Of a stretch of DNA of 37,716 nucleotides, positions 23,395 through 31,045 are shown in pieces (position 1 is the stretch's first letter; every line of letters begins with the position of its first letter). Below the pieces are notes generated by a model. It searched no databases and was not told where the DNA came from. It was given only the letters and a program-made list of their open reading frames with translations. Where the stretch lies: NCBI RefSeq assembly GCF_001550375.1, contig NZ_LRTR01000867.1, forward strand, positions 1 to 37,716, in the 5' to 3' direction. This stretch comes from Streptomyces europaeiscabiei. GTDB lineage: Bacteria > Actinomycetota > Actinomycetes > Streptomycetales > Streptomycetaceae. A program made the position numbers and the translations under genes.

Positions 23395-24335
23395 ACGCTC
23401 GGCGGGCGGGAAGCAGGCGTAGCGATGCGCGTCGGCGGCGTCGGCGAGTGGGAACACCCGGTCGACGACCACGTCGAGGTCGCCTTCGGCTACGCGGCGG
23501 ATGATGTCGGCGACGTAGGCACGCAGGCGAGGCGTGTGGATCATTGGGCTGAGGCTGAAGCCGCTCAGGGTGCAGTTGCCGAGGAGGAGCGTGGTCGCAT
23601 CGACCATCGACGGCTTCCTGGCCGACGCCCCGAGGAAGACCACCGTGCCACCCTGGCGCGTAGCAAGGATCAACTGCTGCGTCATGGGCCCGCCAACGGG
23701 ATCGAGGGCCAGGTCGACACCGATGCCGTCGGTGAGTGTAAGGACGCGTCGGCGCACGTCCTCGGTGAGATAGTCGATGCCGTCGTGGAGGCCGAGTCGG
23801 CGCAGTGCGTCACGTTGCTCGTGGCTCGAACCCGTCCCGATCACCCGCGCCCCGGCCTTCGCCGCGAGCTGCAGGCGCCGCGAGACCGACTCCTCCCGCC
23901 GCGCCCTGCACCAGCACCGTGCTGCCGGCGGTGAGACCGCCCTGCTCGAACAGCGCCTCGTAGGCGGTTCCGAACGCGACCGGCAGGCACGCCGCCGCTG
24001 CCGCGTCGGCGCCGTCGGGCAGGACCCGGCAATGGTCGGCCCGCACCGCCCGGAGTTCCGCATGTGAGCCGTGCTCTCCGAAGGCGCTCACGCGCTGGCC
24101 GACCCGGAGATCGGTCACCTGCTCTCGCCAACGGCCACCACGGTGCCCGCACTGCCGTAGCCGACTACGTGAGGGCTTCGCGGGAGTGGCATCATCAGCC
24201 TGGTCAGCAGGTCGCCGCCCTCGATGCTGATCGCCTCGACTTTGATCAACACCTCGTTGTCGCCGGGCACGGGGTCGGCGATCTCCTCGTAGCCGAGTTC
24301 GCCTGCGCCCTGGGAATCAGCGGACACCACACCCT
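23395..24335 (-). pseudogene. NADPH:quinone reductase-like zinc-binding dehydrogenase, frameshifted
   Basis: Three frames of the minus strand reconstruct one protein. The first gives GYEEIADPVPGDNEVLIKVE and PHVVGYGSAGTVVAVGES. The second gives TDLRVGQRVSAFGEHGSHAE and LTAGSTVLVQGAAGGVGLA. The third continues with LAAKAGARVIGTGSSHEQRD and GIGVDLALDPVGGPMTQQLI to FPLADAADAHRY. This order is that of quinone oxidoreductases. Frameshifts lie near 24115 and 23885, and the C-terminal strand has been lost near 23410. All conserved blocks are still readable, so inactivation is recent. No normal start is evident because the N-terminus before SADSQGAGELGYEE is unclear. Confidence 0.8.
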
Positions 24336-24368
24336 CGGCCGACGCTGCGACCTGGGTGCCCGAGCGGT

Positions 24369-24392
24369 GTTTGGGCGCCACGCTGAGGGCTA
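24369..24392 (+). promoter_or_regulatory. Possible SigB-like promoter upstream of the CsbD gene
   Basis: GTTT (24369-24372), then 14 bases, then GGGCTA (24387-24392) resembles the general-stress sigma-B consensus GNNT-N14-16-GGGTAY with one misplaced base. It lies 47 bases before the CsbD start, and csbD genes are classic members of such regulons. The match is imperfect. Confidence 0.4.
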
Positions 24393-24438
24393 CTTGGCGT
24401 AGTAACAGCGAGGTCAGACCGTTAGGGAGTGATGAACG

Positions 24439-24612
24439 GTGGCACGCGAGCAGAAGGCCAAGGCGAAGAAGGAAGAGGTCAAGGGCAAGGCCAAGGAGGT
24501 GGCGGGCCGCGCCATGGGCAACGAGAAGATGGAGGCCGAAGGCCGCGGCGGCCAGGCGAAGGGTGATGCACGCCAGGCGAAGGAGAAGGCGAAGGACGTC
24601 TTCCGGCACTGA
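24439..24612 (+). CDS. CsbD-family general stress protein
   Basis: 57 aa from GTG 24439, with GGAG about nine bases upstream. It is extremely rich in Lys, Glu, Ala and Gly with the family repeat: KKEEVKGKAKEVAGRAMGNE, then MEAEGRGGQAKGDARQAKEK, ending AKDVFRH. CsbD proteins are small, disordered-to-helical cytoplasmic proteins induced by general stress; their molecular role is not settled. The start and a perfect terminator just downstream make a compact monocistronic unit, and a SigB-like promoter may lie upstream. Confidence 0.88.
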   Translation: MAREQKAKAKKEEVKGKAKEVAGRAMGNEKMEAEGRGGQAKGDARQAKEKAKDVFRH

Positions 24613-24628
24613 CACACACCGAACCTTG

Positions 24629-24662
24629 GACGGGACCCCCGACGAGAGGCGGGGGTCCCGTC
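24629..24662 (+). terminator. Perfect terminator hairpin after the CsbD gene
   Basis: GACGGGACCCCCG (24629-24641) and CGGGGGTCCCGTC (24650-24662) form a 13-bp perfect stem with an eight-base loop, 17 bases after the csbD stop. Confidence 0.85.
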
Positions 24663-24974
24663 GGCTGTTCGCAGCCGTACGTCCGCTGCGTCACGGACGT
24701 CAGCACCCACGCCAGTACAACCCCAGGCCAGCACGCTCGAAGACGGTCATCCGCTGCGCGAACGAATGCGCTGGGGGAGAGCAGCCGGCACCCTTGACGT
24801 GCTCCCTGGCCTGAGGTCCAGGGATTCCGGCCTGGGTCGTCCGACCCTTCCGGGGGCTTCCTGCTTCACCGCGCAGTGCGGGCACGGGTGCCCGTCTTGC
24901 CCACGCTCCACAACGGAGTCCGGCGCCACGCAATCCCGTTGCGGGAGCACCAGCGTCTTCGATGGAATGCGTCC
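24663..24974. other. Gap before the methyltransferase gene, no gene seen
   Basis: About 310 bases with no recognisable product. The methyltransferase frame remains open back to 24876, but those upstream codons lack a ribosome site. Promoter boxes are not obvious. Confidence 0.35.
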
Positions 24975-25739
24975 ATGACGTATGACGGCTCTGCGGACCA
25001 TCTGGAGCGGAATCGGCGCTTCTGGGATGACGAAGCCTCTGCGTGGCACGGGCCGCTCGCCCGTGATCACTGGGCCCAGGCGGAACCTACCTGGGGGCTG
25101 TGGGCCACCCCTGAGTCGCGAGTGTCGGTGCTTCCCGACGGCATCGACGGGATGCGAAGCATTGAGCTGGGCTGCGGCACTGCCTACGTTTCCGCCTGGC
25201 TGGCCAGAGCAGGGGCCCACCCGGTCGGGATCGACCTCTCGGAGAAGCAGCTCGCCACCGCCCGCGCGATGCAGGCGGAGTTCGGCATCGACTTCCCGCT
25301 GGTCCTGGGCAATGCGGAAGAGGTGCCCTACGAGGACAACACGTTCGGCCTGGCGATCAGCGAATACGGTGCCTCGTTGTGGTGCGACCCGTACCGGTGG
25401 ATTCCGGAGGCGGCCCGGCTGCTCGTTCCCGGAGGTCGACTGGTGTTTGTGCGTTACTCACCGCTGTTCGCGCTGTGCCTGTCGTCCGCGGGGTCTGTGT
25501 CCACCACCCTGTCCCGTGAGCAATTCGGACTGGCTCGGCTGCACAGAGGAAATCACGTGCAGTTCGTGCTGCCGCATGGTGAGATGCTCCGCCTGTTGCG
25601 GTCCTGCGGATTCGTCGTCGAAGACCTGGTGGAGATCCAGGCGCCCCATCCCGCGCACCGGAACTACTCGGAAGTCTCCGCCGACTGGGCCCGGCGATGG
25701 CCCAGCGAGGAGATCTGGAAAGCCCGGCTGGCCGGCTGA
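24975..25739 (+). CDS. Class I SAM-dependent methyltransferase
   Basis: 254 aa from ATG 24975. The Rossmann-fold methyltransferase motifs are clear: motif I IELGCGTAYVSAWLARAG, motif II GIDLSEKQLATARAM, the acidic NAEEVPYEDNTFGLAISEYG region, and ARLLVPGGRLVFVRYSPL as post-motif. The N-terminus (HLERNRRFWDDEASAWHGPL) and the substrate region (FVLPHGEMLRLLRSCGFVVE) are those of small-molecule methyltransferases of the UbiE/Methyltransf_11 group. Likely cytoplasmic; the acceptor is unknown. It is alone on its strand, so a biosynthetic role cannot be inferred from neighbours. Confidence 0.9.
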   Translation: MTYDGSADHLERNRRFWDDEASAWHGPLARDHWAQAEPTWGLWATPESRVSVLPDGIDGMRSIELGCGTAYVSAWLARAGAHPVGIDLSEKQLATARAMQAEFGIDFPLVLGNAEEVPYEDNTFGLAISEYGASLWCDPYRWIPEAARLLVPGGRLVFVRYSPLFALCLSSAGSVSTTLSREQFGLARLHRGNHVQFVLPHGEMLRLLRSCGFVVEDLVEIQAPHPAHRNYSEVSADWARRWPSEEIWKARLAG

Positions 25740-26372
25740 CGCCGTCGCAGGACTCGTACAGCGCCTGCTCGCCCCGCGCCCACCTCGGTGGCCCTCCCGA
25801 AAATCCTCAGGCGCCAGAGACACAGACATCGACTACGGGCAACCGAAGTGTTCTCGACCCGAGCGAGAGAGTGGTGCCACATCCCGTCACCGGGAAGCAG
25901 CCTCCACAGCGGCCCACATCCGTCGTCGCGACCGGCTTTTCCAGCCGGAATGGATGGCTCGCCACCAGACCCGCAACCCTTTCGAGGGCAGAGCGGGAAA
26001 AGCGGCCGGGGTGAGGGCCTCCCCCTCACCGGGACGATGCCTTGCGCCGTGCTTGTCAGCCGTTACCGCCAGGCGCATTGGTGGCTTCGGCCGAGCCTGC
26101 CTTGAAGCGGCCGGGAACCGCCCACTGCCGGCAGGAGCGTGGCCGTACCTCGGCGGCCTCCTGCCAGGACAGGGAGCATGCACATCCCTGCATGACTCAC
26201 CCATCCGATCTCCAAGACGGGTAAAATCACCCTAAAGGGGCAATAAGTCCACCCCGGTGCGCGGTGTGCCGGCAGAGCGACTCGTTCGACGAGATGCGCG
26301 ACTGCTTCGCATCGGCGCTCATGGGGTGATCATCCTGCTGGTCACACAACCGCACCGGTGAAGAGGCACGCA
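25740..26372. other. 630-base gap before the NfeD gene
   Basis: Frames that cross it have no ribosome sites and read as shadows. The distinctive feature is an A/T-richer patch around 26219-26250 containing GGGTAAAATCACCC (inverted GGGT/ACCC) next to CCCTAAAGGG (inverted CCCT/AGGG). Two adjoining small palindromes in otherwise GC-rich DNA suggest a promoter/operator, perhaps for the NfeD-SPFH operon 120-150 bases downstream. Confidence 0.4.
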
Positions 26373-26804
26373 ATGGATCAATGGCTGATCTGGTTGATCA
26401 TCGCGGCTGTGCTGGCAGTGGCGGAGATCTTCACCCTCACTGCCGCTCTCGGAATGCTGAGTGCGGCCGCGTTGGTCACGGCGGGATTCGCGGCGGTCGG
26501 ACTTCCACCACCTCTCCAGTTCCTGGTGTTCACCGTCGTCGCCGTAGCCGGGGTGGTGTTCCTGCGCCCCATTGCACTGCGACACCTGCGGCGCCCCCCA
26601 GCGGTGCGGTTCGGTATCGATGCGCTGGTCGGCAGGGTTGCCTATGCCGTCTCGGAAGTGACGGGTCTGGGTGGCAGGGTCCGCATCGACGGCGAGGAAT
26701 GGACGGCGCGCGCCTACGACGAGACCCTGGTGATCCCTCCCGGAACGGCCGTCGACGTCATCGAGATCAGTGGCACCACCGCACTCGTCTACCCCCGGGG
26801 CTGA
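26373..26804 (+). CDS. NfeD-family membrane protein, short form
   Basis: 143 aa from ATG 26373, with AGAGG six bases upstream; GTG 26358 is a less likely start. Membrane segments run LIWLIIAAVLAVAEIFTLT, LGMLSAAALVTAGFAAVG and LQFLVFTVVAVAGVVFL. The C-terminal soluble OB-fold domain carries DALVGRVAYAVSEV, GRVRIDGEEWTARAYDE and VIEISGTTALVYP, the usual NfeD pattern. It is the short type without the serine-protease half. NfeD proteins work with the stomatin-like protein encoded directly downstream, probably in membrane-domain quality control. Confidence 0.9.
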   Translation: MDQWLIWLIIAAVLAVAEIFTLTAALGMLSAAALVTAGFAAVGLPPPLQFLVFTVVAVAGVVFLRPIALRHLRRPPAVRFGIDALVGRVAYAVSEVTGLGGRVRIDGEEWTARAYDETLVIPPGTAVDVIEISGTTALVYPRG

Positions 26805-26808
26805 AACC

Positions 26809-27843
26809 ATGGACGCGTTCCTCATCGCCGGCCTGATCATCGCGCTCATCGCGGTATTCACCGTGGTGCGGGCGGTCCGTATCGTGCCCCAAGCCCGCGC
26901 TCGCAACGTCGAACGGCTCGGTCGCTACCACCGGACACTGAATCCGGGCCTGAATCTGGTCATCCCTTACATCGACCGCGTCCATCCGGTGATCGACCTG
27001 CGGGAACAGGTCGTCTCGTTCAAGCCGCAACCGGTCATCACTGAGGACAATCTGGTTGTCGAGATCGACACGGTCCTGTACTTCCAGGTCACCGACCCAC
27101 GAGCGGCGTTCTACGAGATCGCGAATTTCCTTCAGGCGGTCGAGCAGCTCACCGTCACGACGTTGCGCAATGTCGTGGGATCCATGGATCTGGAAAAGAC
27201 GCTCACCTCACGTGACACCATTAACAGCCAGCTCCGCGGCGTGCTGGACGAGGCCACCGGTAAGTGGGGGCTACGGGTGAACCGGGTGGAGATCAAGGCC
27301 ATCGACCCTCCGCAGTCCATCAAGGACGCGATGCAGAAGCAGATGCGAGCCGAGCGGGACAAGCGGGCCGCGATTCTCGGGGCCGAAGGCCAGCGTCAAT
27401 CGCAGATTCTCACGGCTGAAGGCGACAAGCAGGCTGCCGTTCTCCGCGCGGAGGGCAACCGCAGCGCTGCGATTCTCCAGGCCGAGGGTCAATCCCGAGC
27501 CATCGACGAGGTGTTCCAGGCCGTGCACCGCAACGACCCCGATCCCAAGCTGCTGGCCTATCAGTATCTCCAGATGCTGCCCCAACTCGCGCAAGGCCAG
27601 GGCAGCACCTTCTGGGTGATCCCCAGCGAGGTCACCTCCGCGCTCCAAGGCGTTTCCCGCGCCTTCACCGAGTCGCTTCCCCAGTCACCGGCCACCCGCG
27701 AACAGCCCTCGGACGATACGGCCTCCAAGGCCGCCACCGACGCCGTGCAGGCCGCTGAAGCCGCGGCCGAGGCCGTCGCCGACGCCGCCAAGGCCGACGA
27801 GGTCACCTCGGCGGTCCTGGACCACCGCCTTGACGGTGGATGA
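26809..27843 (+). CDS. SPFH/band 7 (stomatin-like) protein
   Basis: 344 aa from ATG 26809, four bases after the NfeD stop. One N-terminal membrane anchor (FLIAGLIIALIAVFTVV) is followed by the SPFH domain: IVPQARARNVERLGRYHRTL, GLNLVIPYIDRVHPVIDLRE, then TVTTLRNVVGSMDLEKTLTS and RVEIKAIDPPQSIKDAMQKQ. After it comes a long coiled coil of repeated AEG units (GAEGQRQSQILTAEGDKQAA). The C-terminal tail is an alanine-rich helix (AVQAAEAAAEAVADAAKADE) absent from many relatives. It should form large rings at the membrane with NfeD. Relatives are sometimes loosely called HflC-like; the NfeD pairing marks the stomatin class. Confidence 0.93.
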   Translation: MDAFLIAGLIIALIAVFTVVRAVRIVPQARARNVERLGRYHRTLNPGLNLVIPYIDRVHPVIDLREQVVSFKPQPVITEDNLVVEIDTVLYFQVTDPRAAFYEIANFLQAVEQLTVTTLRNVVGSMDLEKTLTSRDTINSQLRGVLDEATGKWGLRVNRVEIKAIDPPQSIKDAMQKQMRAERDKRAAILGAEGQRQSQILTAEGDKQAAVLRAEGNRSAAILQAEGQSRAIDEVFQAVHRNDPDPKLLAYQYLQMLPQLAQGQGSTFWVIPSEVTSALQGVSRAFTESLPQSPATREQPSDDTASKAATDAVQAAEAAAEAVADAAKADEVTSAVLDHRLDGG

Positions 27844-27940
27844 CACTCCCAGCACGCAGCCATGGCTCCACCGTCCGACGTGAGGGGACGCCACGAAGCC
27901 ACGCGAACACAGCCAACGCCCCTGTCGCTGGAGGGCGCTC

Positions 27941-28113
27941 ATGGGCACGGACTGGGCCGATCGTGTGATGCGGCGGGCCCCGCCGTTGTCATGGATGGGA
28001 CCGTGCGTTGTGCCGGATGGCCGTCCGTTCACGGTGACGGTCATCTCCGCTCCGGCACCGGCGTCCGTGTCCGGGGCGGCCTGGTGCCGGGCGCGCGATC
28101 GAGGTGGTCATGA
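27941..28113 (+). CDS. Possible small gene, perhaps decayed
   Basis: ATG 27941 has a very good ribosome site (GGAGG, six-base spacer) and starts MGTDWADRVMRRAPPLSW, then DGRPFTVTVISAPAP, which reads like protein. Further on the frame loses coding character. The end given here is where another frame stops at TGA 28111-28113, overlapping the next ATG (ATGA), so the original gene may have ended there before a frameshift. No family recognised. Confidence 0.3.
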
Positions 28114-28304
28114 GCGGTTCCGAGGGAAGGGGCTGGGCTCCGGTGACAGGGTCCGGCCGCCAGCTGCTGCGTGAGCGACTGATCGAGGCGATCGATGTCA
28201 TCCGCTCACAGGCGGTCGTGGCTGAGCAGGCGGCCCAGTCTTGCGACGTGGTGGGAGAGGGAGCCGCGACCGAGTCGGGTCACGTGGTAGCTGCCGTGCG
28301 GTGA
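28110..28304 (+). CDS. Possible 64-aa protein of unknown function
   Basis: ATG 28110 follows GAGGTGGTC. The product has a helical middle rich in Ala, Gln and Val: SGRQLLRERLIEAIDVIRSQ, then AVVAEQAAQSCDVVGEG. Third positions are mostly G or C, as in real genes here. I recognise no family. The ATGA overlap with the frame before it suggests a former two-gene unit. Low certainty because of size. Confidence 0.35.
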   Translation: MSGSEGRGWAPVTGSGRQLLRERLIEAIDVIRSQAVVAEQAAQSCDVVGEGAATESGHVVAAVR

Positions 28305-28714
28305 TCGCCGCAGGGTGGGGCGGACCGCATCCCACCGGGCCAGGACTCGGGAGCAGGACAGCGCCGACAGCGCGCGATCAGACGTAGAAGGCGATTCGTA
28401 CCGGGACCGGCGGCATTCAGTCGCGAGAAGTGGAGCGCCGCAACCTGGCATCGCGGGACCCTCTCCGCCTGGCTGCCGACCGGTACGCATCTCCCCCGAT
28501 CAGGCGGCCGCCCGCAGACGAACGCAGCACCGATCCGGCGATCGTCGGCCTGGTCTCCGACCGCACAGCCATGCGGTGATCACCCAACAGCCGAACCCGC
28601 CAGGACCGTACTGGCAACCTCAGTCGTGCACCGCACCGTATGTGGAGTGGTGTGTCCCGTCCCTGACCGTGGCGGAGGCGTCGGTGAGGCGCCGCCGTCC
28701 GTGACCGTGCGGAG
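28305..28714. other. Decayed stretch with a 33-bp duplication
   Basis: No gene is recognised. The sequence CCGTCCCTGACCGTGG and what follows (28657-28689) recurs almost exactly at 28695-28726 as a direct duplication that overlaps the end of the PP2C pseudogene. Confidence 0.4.
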
Positions 28715-28726
28715 GCGTCGGTGAGG
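28657..28726. repeat. Imperfect direct duplication, about 33 bp
   Basis: 28657-28689 and 28695-28726 differ by one substitution and a one-base deletion (CCCTGACCGTGGCGG against CCGTGACCGTGCGG). The duplication sits at the 3' end of the PP2C pseudogene on the minus strand and probably arose by slippage or recombination during its decay. Confidence 0.75.
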
Positions 28727-29150
28727 TCGGCGCCGGTGGCGGCGTCCCGCCCGGAGTGGCTGGTGCCGTGCCAGTCCAGGCACATGGCGGTCGCGTCGTC
28801 CTGCGGGTGGCCGTCGTCGGCGTCGACGATCGCCGCGTGAGGGTGCGGGTGGCCTCGCGGGGATGCAGATCGCGGGTGCATCCGATCAGGTCGGACAGAT
28901 CGACGCTGAGGAGGTTGCGCTCCGGCATGCCGTCGGTCAGCATGACCGACCGGTCGCCCGGCCGCAGGGCCGGCGACCGGACTCGGTAGGTGTGAGGGGC
29001 AGGGAAGCCGAACGGCGTATCGACCTTCGGCGTGATCTCCTGCAGCTGTCCGTTCCGCAAGCGCAGCGGCCAGGGGTGCCCGGCGTTGCGGCTGGGCAAC
29101 GTGCCGGGCGACCGCCTCGCCACCGGACCGTGCATGCCCGCTCCAGGGGC
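28715..29150 (-). pseudogene. PP2C/SpoIIE-type phosphatase, C-terminal remnant
   Basis: The minus strand reads NAGHPWPLRLRNGQLQEITP, then FGFPAPHTYRV and ALRPGDRSVMLTDGMPERN, the second half of a PP2C-like (SpoIIE/RsbU) phosphatase domain with the metal-binding Asp in the TDGM segment. After DLHPREATRTL the frame shifts near 28870; the other frame continues with IVDADDGHPQDDATAMCLDW, holding the final DDAT metal motif. The N-terminal half, including the first metal-binding aspartates and any PAS or GAF sensor, is missing. Such phosphatases act on STAS proteins like the one at 6007, but this copy is dead. Confidence 0.75.
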
Positions 29151-29283
29151 CGGACGCGGCCGTGCCGGGAGCGGGCCGACAAGATCGGGGAGGAGGTGCC
29201 GTCCTAGGCGTCGTGGGTGAGAGCCCTGTGGCGGGCGGTGGAGCTTCCAGCCGTCCAGGTCCTCACGGTCCGGCCGCAGAGCG

Positions 29284-29321
29284 TCGTCCGTGTAGGGCAT
29301 CGTCCGTGTAGGGCATCGTCC
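29284..29321. repeat. Tandem 16-bp repeat, 2.4 copies
   Basis: TCGTCCGTGTAGGGCA occurs at 29284-29299 and 29300-29315, followed by TCGTCC. On the minus strand each copy contains ATGCCCTACACGGACG, so the duplication creates two overlapping ATG-starting frames. Likely slippage in non-coding DNA. Confidence 0.75.
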
Positions 29322-29336
29322 CTCTCGCGCGTCTCC

Positions 29337-30065
29337 CTATGGCGAGTACGGGGCGTCGCTGTGGTGCAGTTCGACCATGGCGGGCTCGTGGACCTCGTAC
29401 ACCGCGGTACGGGTGAGGGTGACGACGGCTGCCGGATCGTCCTCGCCACGTGTCAGGTGGACAACGGTCACCTGTCGCAGTCCCCCGGCGGACGGGATGT
29501 CGATGGAGACCACGGGTGTGCGGTCGCCGAGCTCGGCGACCGCCGCGGGAACGGCTGTGCCGTCGTCGTTGCGCCACGTCACCAGCGAGTAGAACCGCCC
29601 GGTGCCCCCGGTCGAGATCTTCAGCGCGCCCACCGCGTCCGGCGCGCTGTCCCCGGTGACGTCACCGATGGCGCACTGCGGCTGCAGTTCGATCACCACA
29701 CCGTCGGCTCCCTCCCAGCGTCCTCCGCTGAGAGCGGCTTCCGAAACGCCGTACCCCTCCAGCCCTCCGCCTTCCAGGGACGCGCTCTGCAACTGCTCGC
29801 AGGTCAGGGCCTCGGCGCCCTCGGCTGCCGTGTCGCTGGGCTTCGGGGTCGGGGTCTTGGTGGGAGTGCCTGGCGTCTTCGCCGGACTGGCGGGTGTCTT
29901 CGCGGGTGTGGCGGTCGCGGGCTCGGATGCCTTGCCCGGTTTCCCGCTCCCGGCCGCCTCTCCCGGAGCCAGGTCCTTCGGCCCACAGGCCACGACCAGC
30001 CCCGCGATCAGCCCCGCGGCAACCATCTGGGACACCCGTCTCGCGCGTCTGCTCAATCGGTTCAC
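29337..30065 (-). CDS. Secreted lipoprotein, FG-GAP-like beta domain
   Basis: 242 aa from GTG 30065 with GGGGAG upstream. A basic start (NRLSRRARR) and hydrophobic core end in the lipobox VVAC (Cys27). A long disordered tether follows, with repeated KTP units (PAKTPASPAKTPGTPTKTP), so the globular part stands off the membrane or peptidoglycan. The C-terminal domain starts around LTCEQLQSASLEGGG and contains IGDVTGDSAPDAVGALKIS, whose DVTGDSAPDA loop resembles the calcium-binding D-x-x-GD-x-x-D motif of FG-GAP repeats. Streptomyces has many such uncharacterised lipoproteins. Function unknown; no operon partner. Confidence 0.83.
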   Translation of the reverse strand: MNRLSRRARRVSQMVAAGLIAGLVVACGPKDLAPGEAAGSGKPGKASEPATATPAKTPASPAKTPGTPTKTPTPKPSDTAAEGAEALTCEQLQSASLEGGGLEGYGVSEAALSGGRWEGADGVVIELQPQCAIGDVTGDSAPDAVGALKISTGGTGRFYSLVTWRNDDGTAVPAAVAELGDRTPVVSIDIPSAGGLRQVTVVHLTRGEDDPAAVVTLTRTAVYEVHEPAMVELHHSDAPYSP

Positions 30066-30227
30066 TCGTCACTCCCCGTGCTCCATGGCCCCGCATCCCG
30101 CTGGGCACGGTCGGAGACGCGGGCAGGTGGTGCACGGTTGCACCGAGTTGTCCCCGTCCTGTAACTCCGGTCGCTCCCGGGCTGTGCGACATCCCGTGGG
30201 TTCGGACAGGTTTCTGTGAAGGCCCGG
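30066..30227. other. Upstream region of the lipoprotein gene
   Basis: The region lies between two minus-strand features and should carry the lipoprotein promoter. It contains a small inverted repeat, GGTGCA-CGGT-TGCACC (30131-30146), 66-81 bases upstream of the GTG, a possible operator. No gene seen. Confidence 0.35.
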
Positions 30228-31045
30228 TCAGGGTGCGAGGGCTCCGTTGAGGGCGTCTGCGAGGAGCGTGCGCAGGGCTTCGTCGGTGACCGGTCGTGGA
30301 TTGGCGTAGGGCTGAGCCTGTGCCTGGGCGGTGATCTCGTCGAAGTCGCGCTCGGTGACGCCCAGTTCGGCGAGGGAGCACGGGGCGCCGAGTTCGGCGG
30401 ATGCTCGCGCGAGGTGCTTCGGTACGTCGTCCGTGGCCAGCGCGCGGCGCAGGGTCTGGTCGGCGGCCGGTGCCGCGAGGAGGTTGAAGGCGGCGACGAA
30501 CGGGAGCAGGACGGTGTGGGTGGCGGCGTGGGGAAGTCGAAGGTGCCGCCCAGGATGTGAGACAGCTTGTGGTGGAGCGACATGGTCGTGGCCCCCAGGG
30601 GCGCCCCGCGCAGCCACGCTCCACGCAGCGCGTCGGTGCGGGCCCTCATGTCACCAGGGGCGGCGGCGACGACCGGCAGGGCCGCGACCAGCGAGCGCGT
30701 CCCTTCCTCGGCCATCAGGAACACGATCGGCGAGGCGTCCGGCGCGTACAGGGCTTCCACGGCATGGGCGATGGCGTTGAAAGCGCTGGTCACCGACATG
30801 CCGACGGGGAGGCCGAGGGTGAGCTCGGGGTCGTAGACCACGCTGCGGGGCAGGACGGCCCGGTCGCGGCCGGTGCGCTTGCGTCCGTCCTCGGTGAGTC
30901 CCCATACGGTGGTCATCTCCGAGCCGGCGTAGCTTGTCGGCACACTGAGCACGGGCAGGCCGGAGCTCAGGGCGATCGCCTTGCCCAGACCGATGGTGGA
31001 GCCGCCGCCGATGGCCAGGCAGCCGTCCGCGTCGGCATCGCGTGC
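30228..31045 (-). pseudogene. Maleylacetate reductase-type iron alcohol dehydrogenase, broken
   Basis: The minus strand begins inside the protein at DADGCLAIGGGSTIGLGKAI (NAD-binding GGGS loop) and continues SVPTSYAGSEMTTVWGLTED, NAIAHAVEALYAPDASP and SLHHKLSHILGGTFDFP, which hold the metal-binding histidines. Near 30535 one base is lost, and the rest (LPHAATHTVLLPFVAAFNLL, ANPRPVTDEALRTLLADALN) is in the next frame. The N-terminal third is missing, cut where the recombinase remnant starts at about 31042. Maleylacetate reductases reduce maleylacetate to 3-oxoadipate in chloro- and hydroxy-aromatic degradation. The partner ring-cleavage dioxygenase gene is not in the window. Confidence 0.85.

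Noticed and set aside
21898..24063. A 721-codon open frame on the minus strand
   Set aside because: Its first part is one frame of the quinone oxidoreductase pseudogene; the remainder is antisense to the dehydrogenase and permease genes and has shadow composition.
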